From Streptomyces sp. H39-S7 (GTDB lineage: Bacteria; Actinomycetota; Actinomycetes; Streptomycetales; Streptomycetaceae): a stretch of DNA of 32,471 bases. The position numbers and the translations under genes are program-made. The stretch lies in contig NZ_JAPVLU010000069.1 in NCBI RefSeq assembly GCF_027158205.1, forward strand, positions 1 through 32,471, written 5' to 3'. Below, in pieces: positions 7,752 through 14,932 of this stretch (its first letter is position 1; every line of letters begins with the position of its first letter). The notes below the pieces were generated by a model that was given only the letters and a program-made list of their open reading frames with translations, was not told the DNA's origin and did not search any database.

Positions 7752-8951
7752 TCAGGCGTCCCAGGTGACGGGCAGGGTGTGCGGGCCGCGCACCAGGCCC
7801 CCCGTGCACCAGGTGATCTCCTCGGCGCCGACGGCCAGCCGCAGCCCGGGGAAGCGGCCCAGCAGCGCCTGCATGGCCTCCTGCAGCTCCAGCCGGGCGA
7901 GCGCGGAGCCGAGGCAGCGGTGCACGCCGAAGCCGAACCCGAGGTGCTGGTGGTGCGGGCGGCCGAAGTCGACCTCGTCGGGCGCCTCGAACACCGTCCC
8001 GTCCCGGTTGGCGCCGGTCATGACGGGCAGCACGTACTCCCCCGACCGCACCACGGTGCCGCCCAGCTCGACGTCCTCGGTCGCCCGCCGCGGGGAGCCG
8101 GTGCTCACGCCCAGCGGCGTGTAGCGCAGCATCTCCTCGACCGCGGCGGGGATCAGCCCCGGGTCGTCCAGCAGCTGCTGGTGGTGGCCGGGGTGGGTCA
8201 GCAGGAAGTAGGTGAAGTTGGCGAGCTGGTCGGCGAGCACCTCGTGGCCGGCGATCAGGATGGTGACCGCGATGCCGACCAGTTCCTCGTCGGTGAGGTC
8301 GCCCTCGGCGACCAGCGACCCGAGCAGGTCGTCGGTGGGCTCGTCGTGGCGGGCCGCGACCAGATCCGTCAGATAGGTCCGCAGCTCCTGCCCCGCCGCC
8401 CCGATCTGTGCGGCCGTCAACTGGTGCAGTTTCGCGGCCAGGAAGGACTCCGCGAGCGCGCGGAACCGGGCGCGGTCGGGCTCGGGCACGCCGAGCAGTT
8501 CGCAGATCATCAGGATCGGCACCGGCAGCGCGAACAGCTCCATCAGGTCGGCGGGACCGCCCTGCTTCTCGACGGTGTCCAGCAGGCCCGAGATGATCTC
8601 CCGGGCGCGTGGCCGCAGCCGCTCCACGCCCCGCACCGTGAAGGCCGCCGCGAGCAGCCGGCGCAGCCGGTCGTGCACCGGGCCGTCCGAGGCGATCAGC
8701 AGATTGGCCCGCTGCACGATCGGCAGCAGCCGCGGCTCGTCGGGCCCCACGGAGGCCGCCCGGCTGAACCGCCGGTCGGACAGCAGCGATTTGACGTCCT
8801 GATGGCGTACCGCCAGATACCCGGGTCCGCCGTAGGGCAGTTGGACGGGGCACAGGCCGGAGCCCTCGCGCAGCCGGCCGAGTTCCGGTTCCACGTCCAG
8901 ACCCGCGGGGTCGCCGAAGGGGAAGGCCACAGGTTCGGTCGGTGTGGGCAT
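7752..8951 (-). CDS. Cytochrome P450 (with altered I-helix acid-alcohol pair)
   Basis: This 399-residue soluble bacterial P450 has EEMLRY (ExxR, K helix) near residue 284 and the heme loop FGFGVHRCLG with ligand C346. The I-helix motif reads AGHEVLAD at 234-241: the acid (E237) is present, but the conserved threonine that follows it is V238. That threonine normally helps protonate the iron-peroxo state. Its loss is seen in P450s that do phenol coupling, ring closure or other non-hydroxylating chemistry, so unusual chemistry is possible. ATG 8951 is preceded by GAAGAGGTCC. A ferredoxin is encoded at 14682 and could be shared. It is the first gene of an operon with the SDR at 6909. Substrate unknown. 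Confidence 0.92.
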   Translation of the reverse strand: MPTPTEPVAFPFGDPAGLDVEPELGRLREGSGLCPVQLPYGGPGYLAVRHQDVKSLLSDRRFSRAASVGPDEPRLLPIVQRANLLIASDGPVHDRLRRLLAAAFTVRGVERLRPRAREIISGLLDTVEKQGGPADLMELFALPVPILMICELLGVPEPDRARFRALAESFLAAKLHQLTAAQIGAAGQELRTYLTDLVAARHDEPTDDLLGSLVAEGDLTDEELVGIAVTILIAGHEVLADQLANFTYFLLTHPGHHQQLLDDPGLIPAAVEEMLRYTPLGVSTGSPRRATEDVELGGTVVRSGEYVLPVMTGANRDGTVFEAPDEVDFGRPHHQHLGFGFGVHRCLGSALARLELQEAMQALLGRFPGLRLAVGAEEITWCTGGLVRGPHTLPVTWDA

Positions 8952-9002
8952 CTCGCAGGACCTCTTCCCGGTCGCGTCGGGGCCCCACGCTGGCGGGACG
9001 CC

Positions 9003-9018
9003 CTCGACAACGGCTCGA
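9003..9018 (-). promoter_or_regulatory. Putative SARP-type 11-bp direct repeat upstream of P450
   Basis: On the minus strand TCGAG (9014-9018) is repeated exactly 11 bp later as TCGAG (9003-9007). The second copy lies 52 bases before the P450 start. Both pentamers are perfect, making this one of the clearest sites in the window. Confidence 0.55.
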
Positions 9019-9040
9019 ACAGCGGAACAGTCGAACAGTG
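9017..9040. repeat. Three tandem 8-bp repeats (GAACAGNN)
   Basis: GAACAGCG (9017-9024), GAACAGTC (9025-9032) and GAACAGTG (9033-9040) are directly adjacent. They lie between the glycosyltransferase stop and the P450 start and abut the phased TCGAG pair. They could be a further binding site or replication slippage; nothing else in the window looks like them. Confidence 0.7.
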
Positions 9041-9062
9041 AAGCGGTCGAGCAGGGCCAGGT

Positions 9063-10223
9063 TCAGTTCCCGGCGGCCAGCGTCTCCAGTTCCGCGGCCA
9101 CCTCGCTGGGCGTGGGCTGCGCGAGCATCTCGGTGCGCAGCGCAGCGGCCGCGGCGCGCTCGGGTCCGTCGGTGACCAATCGGCTCACCTCGGCCCTGAT
9201 CCGCTCGGCGGTCGCCTCGTCCCGGGTGAGCACCTCGCCCGCCCCGGCCGCCAGGACCCGCGCGGCGTGTCCCGCGTGGTCCGGCAGTTGCGGGATCAGC
9301 AGCATCGGCACGCCGTGCAGCAGCGAGGTGAGAACGGTGCCGGCGCCGCCGTGCGCGACCACCAGGTCGCACTCCGGGAGCAGCTGGTGCAGCGGCGCGT
9401 CGACCTCGATCCGGACGCCGGGCGCCAGCGGGCCGAGCAGTGTCCGCTGCTCCCCCGCGACCGCGAGCACCACTTCCACGTCCAGGCCGGCGATGGCCCG
9501 GGCCACTTCACCGGCCAGGAACCGGCGGGGGTCGAGGCGGGCCATCGTGTGTCCCCAGGTCACCAGCACCCGGGGGCGGTCGCGGCGCTCCGGCAGCGGC
9601 TCGGGCCGCTCGCCGGGACCGTTGAACGGCACGTAGCGCAGCGGCAGCCGGCGGTACTCCCCCGGCACCTGCAGCCCGGCCGGGGTCGGGTCGACGGTGA
9701 CGGCGCCGAACGGGTCGGGACCGGCCACGCCGAAGCGGGCGGCGAGTGGCGCGATCGCATCCGGCAGCATCTGCTGGGCGCGCAGCATGAGGTCGGTGCC
9801 GTACAGCAGCCGGACGGCCGGTACGCCGACGGAGGCCGCGGCGATCGGACCGGCCAGCGCCGTCGGCTCGAAGACCACCAGGTCGGGGCGCCACTCCTTG
9901 GCCAGCCCCACCAGGTCCTCGGTCATCGACTCGGCGTGCGCCAGGAACATCTGCAGGGCCCGCGGGCCGCGCGCGGCGTGCGGGGCGCTGCTGACCGGCG
10001 GACCGTCGGTCTCGGACGGCAGGATGTAGCCGCGCACCATCCCGACTCCGTCGACGTCGTACCCCACGGCGGTCCCCTGCAGCCCGGTCCGCAGCACTTC
10101 CTCGCGCAGCCCCGGCTGGGTCGCCACCAGCACTTCATGGCCCGCCGAGCGGAAGGCCCACGCCATCGGTACGAGTGCGTACAGATGTGACGGCCAGGCC
10201 CAGGTGGTGAACAGCACCCGCAT
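9063..10223 (-). CDS. GT-B family glycosyltransferase (macrolide/aglycone type)
   Basis: This 386-residue GT1-type glycosyltransferase begins MRVLFTTWAWPSHLYALVPMAWAFRSAGHEV-like, typical for antibiotic glycosyltransferases that act on lipophilic aglycones. The C-terminal domain has the nucleotide-sugar signature HGGAGTVLTSLLHGVPML near residues 285-305, then PQLPDHAGHAARV. The frame is open upstream, but ATG 10223 is where family homology begins, and AAGGGTTGGGACGAG lies ahead of it. No deoxysugar-biosynthesis gene lies in the window, so the donor is either made elsewhere or is a common sugar nucleotide. It could decorate the final product or serve self-resistance by reversible glycosylation; the sequence does not decide. 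It is divergent from the TenA-like gene. Confidence 0.9.
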   Translation of the reverse strand: MRVLFTTWAWPSHLYALVPMAWAFRSAGHEVLVATQPGLREEVLRTGLQGTAVGYDVDGVGMVRGYILPSETDGPPVSSAPHAARGPRALQMFLAHAESMTEDLVGLAKEWRPDLVVFEPTALAGPIAAASVGVPAVRLLYGTDLMLRAQQMLPDAIAPLAARFGVAGPDPFGAVTVDPTPAGLQVPGEYRRLPLRYVPFNGPGERPEPLPERRDRPRVLVTWGHTMARLDPRRFLAGEVARAIAGLDVEVVLAVAGEQRTLLGPLAPGVRIEVDAPLHQLLPECDLVVAHGGAGTVLTSLLHGVPMLLIPQLPDHAGHAARVLAAGAGEVLTRDEATAERIRAEVSRLVTDGPERAAAAALRTEMLAQPTPSEVAAELETLAAGN

Positions 10224-10326
10224 GTCTCGTCCCAACCCTTCACCGATGTATGACGCGTGACGGACGGCCGGCGCTCGCACCGGCGCCGCGCTGCCGCACA
10301 CCTTGTCGCCCCGGCCCCGTGGTCCG

Positions 10327-10343
10327 CTCGAGCGGCGATTGAG
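10327..10343. promoter_or_regulatory. Putative SARP-type 11-bp direct repeat between glycosyltransferase and TenA-like gene
   Basis: Plus-strand TCGAG (10328-10332) and TTGAG (10339-10343) are 11 bp apart; read on minus they give TCAAT then TCGAG. The repeat lies in the 142-base divergent gap. On the plus side it ends only 22 bases before ATG 10366, so a promoter placed by this site would start transcription almost at the ATG. Confidence 0.4.
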
Positions 10344-10365
10344 CCGAGGTGCGCAGGCTGCCCGC

Positions 10366-11055
10366 ATGTCGACGCGAACCTCAGTCCGGGCCGAACTCGC
10401 CGGCACCGTCGCCGACGGCGCCCGGCGGATCAGTGCGCACCCCTACTACCGGGGTCTGCGGGACGGCACCCTGCCGGGGGCGGCGCTCGTCCACTTCACC
10501 CTGCAGGACTCCTGCCATCTGCTCCCTTCCTACGGCCGGGCGCACGCGCGGTGCGCGGCACTGGCCGGGGAGAGCCGCCGGGCGGCGCTGCTGAGCCGGA
10601 TGGCGGCCGGTTCGCTGGAGGACTGCACGGCGCGGCTGGCCGGCTTCGGCGAGACCGCCGAGCGGCTGGGACTGCCGTACGCGGCGGACGCCGGTCCGCC
10701 GCCGGCCGCCCCGACGACGCTCAGTTACGCGAGCTTCCTCGGCGACTCGTGCGCGGCCTCGCTCGCGGCCGGGATCGGCGCGCTGATCCCGTCGGCGTGG
10801 CTGTACCTGCTGGTCACGGACGACCTGCTGGACCACCACGACCCCGCCTCGCGTTACGCGCCCGAGGTCCGCAAGGCCCACCCCGGTGACTTCTACCGGG
10901 GCATGCTCGACGAATTCCTGGAGCTGGCCGACGAGATCGCGGCCGAGTCCTCCGCCGCGGACCGCAGCGAACTGGTGCGCCGGGCCGGGCACGCGGTGCG
11001 CTACGAGTGGGCGTTCGTCGACGCGGCCTGGCGGCAGGAGTCGTGGCCCTTCTGA
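10366..11055 (+). CDS. TenA/THI-4 family protein with catalytic Cys replaced by Ser
   Basis: This 229-residue all-helical protein of the TenA family (thiaminase II / aminopyrimidine aminohydrolase) has LQDS with D48, LSYASFL with Y121 and RYEWAF with E214, matching the Asp44, Tyr112 and Glu205 positions of Bacillus TenA. The nucleophile position, Cys135 in LLPCYWLY, is here LIPSAWLY, so S143 replaces it. Ordinary thiaminase activity is therefore unlikely. No ExxH pair typical of heme-oxygenase-like diiron enzymes is obvious. The start ATG 10366 fits the family N-terminus but has no close ribosome site; the nearest GAGG is about 17 bases away. The amidotransferase gene follows after 110 bases, with its own phased repeats. 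It may be a pathway hydrolase, a carrier or binding protein; unknown. Confidence 0.82.
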   Translation: MSTRTSVRAELAGTVADGARRISAHPYYRGLRDGTLPGAALVHFTLQDSCHLLPSYGRAHARCAALAGESRRAALLSRMAAGSLEDCTARLAGFGETAERLGLPYAADAGPPPAAPTTLSYASFLGDSCAASLAAGIGALIPSAWLYLLVTDDLLDHHDPASRYAPEVRKAHPGDFYRGMLDEFLELADEIAAESSAADRSELVRRAGHAVRYEWAFVDAAWRQESWPF

Positions 11056-11076
11056 TTCCCCTGTTCCGGCCGGGTT

Positions 11077-11103
11077 CCGAGCCGGGCTTGAGCACTCGTC
11101 CAG
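11077..11103 (+). promoter_or_regulatory. Putative SARP-type triple 11-bp direct repeat upstream of the amidotransferase
   Basis: CCGAG (11077-11081), TTGAG (11088-11092) and TCCAG (11099-11103) are spaced at exactly 11 bp, in the 110-base gap before the amidotransferase start at 11166. Confidence 0.5.
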
Positions 11104-11165
11104 GCAGCTGGAAGACGATGGTTGCCGGGATGCCCCGAAACCGAGAAGAGCAAGGGAGTTTCCGC

Positions 11166-13025
11166 ATGTGCGGTATTGCCGGCTGGGTGGATTTCGGGCG
11201 CGACCTCACCGAGGAGCGGCCGACCGTCGACGCGATGACGGACACGCTCGGGAAGCGCGGTCCTGACGCCCGCGGCGTGTGGATCGCGCCGCACGCGGCG
11301 CTCGGCCACACCCGCAACTCGATCATCGACCTGGCCGGCGGCGTGCAGCCGATGTCGGCGGAGGAGGACGGCCGCGAGCTCGCCGTTCTCGCCTACACCG
11401 GTGAGGTCTACAACTTCAAGCAGTTGCGCACCGAGCTGGAGGGCCGCGGCCACCGCTTCCGCACCCGCAGCGACACCGAGGTGGTGCTGCGCTCGTACGT
11501 GGAGTGGGGCACCGGCTGCGCGAACCACCTGGAGGGCATGTTCGCCTTCGCGGTGTGGGACGTGCGGCGCGAGGAACTGGTGCTGATCCGCGACCGCATG
11601 GGCATCAAGCCGCTGTTCTACAAGACGCTGCCCGAGGGCGTGCTGTTCGGCTCCGAGCCCAAGGCGCTGTTCGCCAACCCGCTGGTGCGCCCCACCGTGG
11701 ACGCCGACGGGCTGCGCGAGCTGTTCTCGACGGCGAAGGTCCCCGGGCAGAGCGTCTTCAAGGAGCTGCGCGAACTGCCGCCCGGCCACACCCTGACCGT
11801 CAGCCGCCGCGGCGCGGTGCTCCACCGTTACTGGGCGCTGGAGGCGAAGCCGCACACCGACGACCTCGACACCACCATCGCCACCGTCCGGTCGATGCTG
11901 GAGGAGATCGTCACCCGCGAGCTGGTGGCCGACGTCCCGCTGTGCACCGCCCTGTCCGGTGGTATCGACTCCAGCGCCATCACCGCGCTGGCCGCGATCG
12001 CCCGCGCCCAGGCCGGGGACGACGCGGTACGCACCATCACCGCCACCTTCGTCGGCTACAGCGAGAACTTCACCCCGGACGACCAGCGCGACACCCCGGA
12101 CGCCCCGTACGCGGCGGAACTGGCCCGGCACGTCGGCGCCGACCACACCGACATCGTCCTCGGCACCGCCGACCTGATCGACCCGGCGGCCCGGCAGGCG
12201 GCGATCATCGCGCAGGACATGCCGACGATGCTCGGCGACATGGACACCTCGCTGTACCTGATGCTGCGGGCCACCCGCGAGCACTCCACGGTCGCGCTGA
12301 CCGGCGAGACCGCCGACGAGATCTTCGGCGGGTTCAAGTGGCTGCACGACGAGGAACTGGTCGGCATGGAGACCTTCCCCTGGGTCGCCGCCGAGAAGCG
12401 CCAGCAGGGCAGCAGCAACGGCCAGGGCCGCGGGCTGTTCTCCGCCGGCCTGCTGGGCAAGCTCGACATGTACGGCTACTACGCCGACAACTACCGGACG
12501 ACGCAGGCCGAGACACCGCACCAGGAGGGCGAGAGCGCCCGCGAGCACCGGATGCGCGAGCTGAGCTACGCGCACCTGGCCCGCTGGCTGCCGATGCTCC
12601 TCGACCGGGGCGACCGCCTCGCGATGGCCTCCAGCCTGGAGACCCGCGTGCCGTTCTGCGACCACCGGCTCGTCGAGTACGTCTACAACACCCCGTGGGA
12701 GTTCAAGATCTTCGACGGGCGGGAGAAGAGCCTGCTGCGCGCCGCCACCCGTGACCTGCTGCCCAAGTCGGTCATCGAGCGTCCCAAGAGCCCGTACCCG
12801 GTCACCCAGGACCCGACGTACACACAGGCCCTGCACCGCGAGTTCAGCTCCGTCCTCGACGACCCGAACTCGCCGGTCCTGCCGTTCCTGGACGTGGACG
12901 CGGCCCGGCAGGCCATCAAGGACCCGTCGGGCGTCGCCCACGAGTGGCACAGCCGGTCGAACATCGAGATGGCACTCGGCTTCGACTTCTGGCTGCGGAC
13001 CTACGGCGTGCAGATCGACGTCTGA
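11166..13025 (+). CDS. Asparagine-synthetase-like (AsnB-type) amidotransferase
   Basis: This 619-residue two-domain enzyme starts MCGIAGWVD, so the N-terminal class II glutaminase keeps its nucleophile Cys2. A Gln-site segment FNFK-like (VYNFKQLR) and SDTEVVLRSY follow. The C-terminal synthetase domain has the ATP-pyrophosphatase loop SGGIDSS at residues 264-270, with GETADEIFGG and RVPFCDHRLVEYV further on. The family adenylates a carboxylate and attacks it with ammonia released from glutamine; relatives in tetracycline and polycyclic-xanthone pathways amidate a polyketide carboxylate. ATG 11166 has GGGAG 7 bases upstream. The MFS gene starts 6 bases after its stop. Because a hydrazine pathway and a glutamine-synthetase-like ligase are nearby, gamma-glutamyl hydrazide may replace glutamine as the donor, giving a hydrazide or N-amino lactam. 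That last step is inference. Confidence 0.93.
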   Translation: MCGIAGWVDFGRDLTEERPTVDAMTDTLGKRGPDARGVWIAPHAALGHTRNSIIDLAGGVQPMSAEEDGRELAVLAYTGEVYNFKQLRTELEGRGHRFRTRSDTEVVLRSYVEWGTGCANHLEGMFAFAVWDVRREELVLIRDRMGIKPLFYKTLPEGVLFGSEPKALFANPLVRPTVDADGLRELFSTAKVPGQSVFKELRELPPGHTLTVSRRGAVLHRYWALEAKPHTDDLDTTIATVRSMLEEIVTRELVADVPLCTALSGGIDSSAITALAAIARAQAGDDAVRTITATFVGYSENFTPDDQRDTPDAPYAAELARHVGADHTDIVLGTADLIDPAARQAAIIAQDMPTMLGDMDTSLYLMLRATREHSTVALTGETADEIFGGFKWLHDEELVGMETFPWVAAEKRQQGSSNGQGRGLFSAGLLGKLDMYGYYADNYRTTQAETPHQEGESAREHRMRELSYAHLARWLPMLLDRGDRLAMASSLETRVPFCDHRLVEYVYNTPWEFKIFDGREKSLLRAATRDLLPKSVIERPKSPYPVTQDPTYTQALHREFSSVLDDPNSPVLPFLDVDAARQAIKDPSGVAHEWHSRSNIEMALGFDFWLRTYGVQIDV

Positions 13026-13030
13026 CGGCC

Positions 13031-14689
13031 GTGACGGAACCGGTCCGGCGCCCCTGGCCCTGTCTGCTGGTCGTCCTGTTCGCATCGTTCATGGACATGA
13101 TGGACCTGGGGATCGTGAGCGTCGCGGCCCCGTCCATCCAGCGTGACCTGCACAGCGACTACGCCTCGGCGCAGTGGTTCATGGCCTCGTACGCGCTCGC
13201 CTTCGCCGTCCTCCTGATCCCGGGAGGGCGGCTCGGCGACATCTACGGGCGCAAGCGGGTCTTCATGACCGGGGTCGCCGGTTTCACGGTCGTCTCGGTG
13301 GTCTGCGCGCTCGCGCCGACGGCCGGGGTGCTGATCGCCGCCCGGTTCGTCCAGGGCGGGTTCGGGGCGCTGATGGTGCCCCAGGTGCTCGCGGTGCTCC
13401 AGATCCTCTTCCCCGCCACCCGCCGCGGCATGGCGCTGGCGGCCTACGGCACCGTGATGAACCTGGCGCAGCTCAGCGGCCCGATCCTCGGCGGCATCAT
13501 GGCCACCGAGGATCTGCTGGGGCTCGGCTGGCGGGCCATCTTCCTGGTGAACGTGCCGATCGGCGCCCTGGTGCTGGTCGGCACGGCCGTGCTGCTGCCC
13601 GAGTCCCGCTCCGACCGGCCACTGCGGCTGGACGTCGTCGGCATCGTGCTGGTGGCGCTGCTCGCCGGGCTGGTCAGCTACCCGCTGCAGCAGGGGCGGG
13701 CGGCGGGCTGGCCGCCGTGGATGCTCGCGGCGCTCGCCGCCGCGCTGCCGGCCGGGCTGCTCTTCGCCCGGCACCAGCGCCGCCGCGGCCCGCAGGCCGC
13801 CCTGGTGCCCGTCGCGCTCTTCCGCCGCCGCTCGTTCGTCGCGGGCATCGTGCTGCTCCTGCTGGTGTACACCGCGCTGCTGGCCCAGCAGATGGTCGTC
13901 ATCTGGCACACCCAGATCGGTCTGGGCTGGTCACCGCTGCGCACCGGCGCGGCCGGGGCCGGGTGGGTGGTGGGGCTGTTCCTGCTGGGCGGCTTCGCCG
14001 TCACCCTCGCCCCGCGCATCGGGCGGGCGCTGCTGGTCTGCGGCTGCCTGCTGGTCGCGGCCTCCATCGCGGTGCTGAGCGAGGTCATCTCGCGCGACGC
14101 GCTTGGCTTCTGGCAGCTCTTCGGGTGTATGACGGCGCTGGGCTGCGGCCTGGGGCTGGTCGTGCCGATCCTCGTCGACCTGGTGCTCGCCGGCGTCCCG
14201 AAGCGGGACGCCGGCGGCGGCTCCGGAGTGGCGAACGCGGTGATCTACTTCGCCTCGGCGGTCGGCATCGGGCTGAGCGGTCTGGTCTTCTTCGGCCAGG
14301 TGGCCGCCGGCGGTGACGCGCACGCCCGGGCCCAGGAGGCCCAGGTCGGCGGCGCGGGCCCCGGCGCTGCCGAGGCGCTGCGCGCCTGCGTGCACGACCG
14401 GTCGGCCGCGGTCGACCCGTACCGGGTCCCGGCGAGCTGCCGCACCCCCGGGGCCGAGGACCCGGTCGTGGTCCAGGCCGCCGCCGAGGCGCTGCGCCGG
14501 AACTTCGCGGACTCCGCGGCGAGCAGCCTCTGGTACCCGGCCGGCGCGTTCCTCGTCGCCGTGGCCCTGGCTCCGCTGCTGCCGCGCGGGAGCGGCACGG
14601 CTGCAGGGCAGGACGACGAGGTGGTCGACGACAGCGGGGCCCGGCCGGAGCATCCGGCCGGGCCCCGCGTGGACGCACCCCTCACGTAG
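13031..14689 (+). CDS. MFS drug exporter, DHA2 (14-helix) type
   Basis: This 552-residue integral membrane protein of the EmrB/QacA-like DHA2 family is most likely a proton-coupled exporter of the cluster's product. The first helix contains FASFMDMMDLGIVSVAAPSI, motif A is GGRLGDIYGRKRVF near residue 70, and roughly 14 hydrophobic segments follow. A hydrophilic loop with two cysteines lies between the last two helices (about residues 430-500). GTG 13031 is preferred: it lies 6 bases after the amidotransferase stop, and family homology begins at once; the in-frame upstream ATG lies inside the amidotransferase. Translational coupling with the amidotransferase is likely. A long hairpin overlaps its last codons. 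With the MMPL protein at 27441 the cluster encodes two separate exporters. Confidence 0.92.
   Translation: MTEPVRRPWPCLLVVLFASFMDMMDLGIVSVAAPSIQRDLHSDYASAQWFMASYALAFAVLLIPGGRLGDIYGRKRVFMTGVAGFTVVSVVCALAPTAGVLIAARFVQGGFGALMVPQVLAVLQILFPATRRGMALAAYGTVMNLAQLSGPILGGIMATEDLLGLGWRAIFLVNVPIGALVLVGTAVLLPESRSDRPLRLDVVGIVLVALLAGLVSYPLQQGRAAGWPPWMLAALAAALPAGLLFARHQRRRGPQAALVPVALFRRRSFVAGIVLLLLVYTALLAQQMVVIWHTQIGLGWSPLRTGAAGAGWVVGLFLLGGFAVTLAPRIGRALLVCGCLLVAASIAVLSEVISRDALGFWQLFGCMTALGCGLGLVVPILVDLVLAGVPKRDAGGGSGVANAVIYFASAVGIGLSGLVFFGQVAAGGDAHARAQEAQVGGAGPGAAEALRACVHDRSAAVDPYRVPASCRTPGAEDPVVVQAAAEALRRNFADSAASSLWYPAGAFLVAVALAPLLPRGSGTAAGQDDEVVDDSGARPEHPAGPRVDAPLT
14636..14666. terminator. Strong hairpin inside the 3' end of the MFS gene
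   Basis: A perfect 14-bp inverted repeat (14636-14649 with 14653-14666) has a 3-base GCA loop and is almost entirely G/C. It lies inside the last codons of the exporter gene, before its stop at 14687-14689, and just past the stop of the convergent ferredoxin gene. It probably terminates the minus-strand transcript and may attenuate or end the plus-strand one. Confidence 0.65.
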
Positions 14690-14918
14690 CCGGCGCCTCG
14701 GACGCCGGGTCCTCGACCACGACCCCGTTCAGCTCCACGTGGATGGAGCGCGTCGGACACCCGCGCCGGGCCCGCAGCACCTCGTGCTGGAGCGCGACCG
14801 GCGGGTCGGCGTCCAGGACCACGACCCGGCCCTCCGCGTCCTGGTCGAAGACGTCGGGGACCCGGTAGACGCACAGGCTGCTGGTCACACAGGTCGTGCT
14901 GTCGGCGGTCACGCGCAT
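14682..14918 (-). CDS. [3Fe-4S]-type ferredoxin (P450 partner)
   Basis: A small ferredoxin of about 78 residues begins MRVTADSTTCVTSSLC and ends with a GCPTRSI segment. The first two cysteines form C-x5-C and a third lies in GCP. This three-cysteine pattern is that of the [3Fe-4S] ferredoxins that pass electrons to Streptomyces P450s. It directly follows the P450 gene at 14933 on the same strand, so they are one operon and functional partners; it may also serve the P450 at 7752. ATG 14918 matches the usual family N-terminus. GTG 14936 overlaps the P450 stop as GTGA and GTG 14939 is also in frame; either could be the true, coupled start and would add 6 or 7 residues. No ferredoxin reductase is in the window. 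Confidence 0.88.
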   Translation of the reverse strand: MRVTADSTTCVTSSLCVYRVPDVFDQDAEGRVVVLDADPPVALQHEVLRARRGCPTRSIHVELNGVVVEDPASEAPAT

Positions 14919-14932
14919 CGCACCCACCGCCG

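Noticed and set aside
9017..9040. Reading the GAACAG tandem repeats as a CRISPR-like array.
   Set aside because: Units are 8 bp, directly adjacent, without spacers or nearby cas genes.
6946..9372. An 808-codon open frame on minus across SDR and P450 genes.
   Set aside because: It is rich in Arg, Gly, Ala and Pro with no domain, a typical shadow frame of high-GC genes; the frames with P450 and SDR motifs are the real ones.
10366..11055. Reading the TenA-like protein as a heme-oxygenase-like diiron oxidase.
   Set aside because: No ExxH pair or other clear set of three histidines and three carboxylates is visible, while the TenA pocket residues D48, Y121 and E214 are all present.
11001..13085. 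A 694-codon open frame on minus opposite the amidotransferase.
   Set aside because: It is an antisense shadow without motifs; the plus frame has Cys2, SGGIDSS and other amidotransferase signatures.
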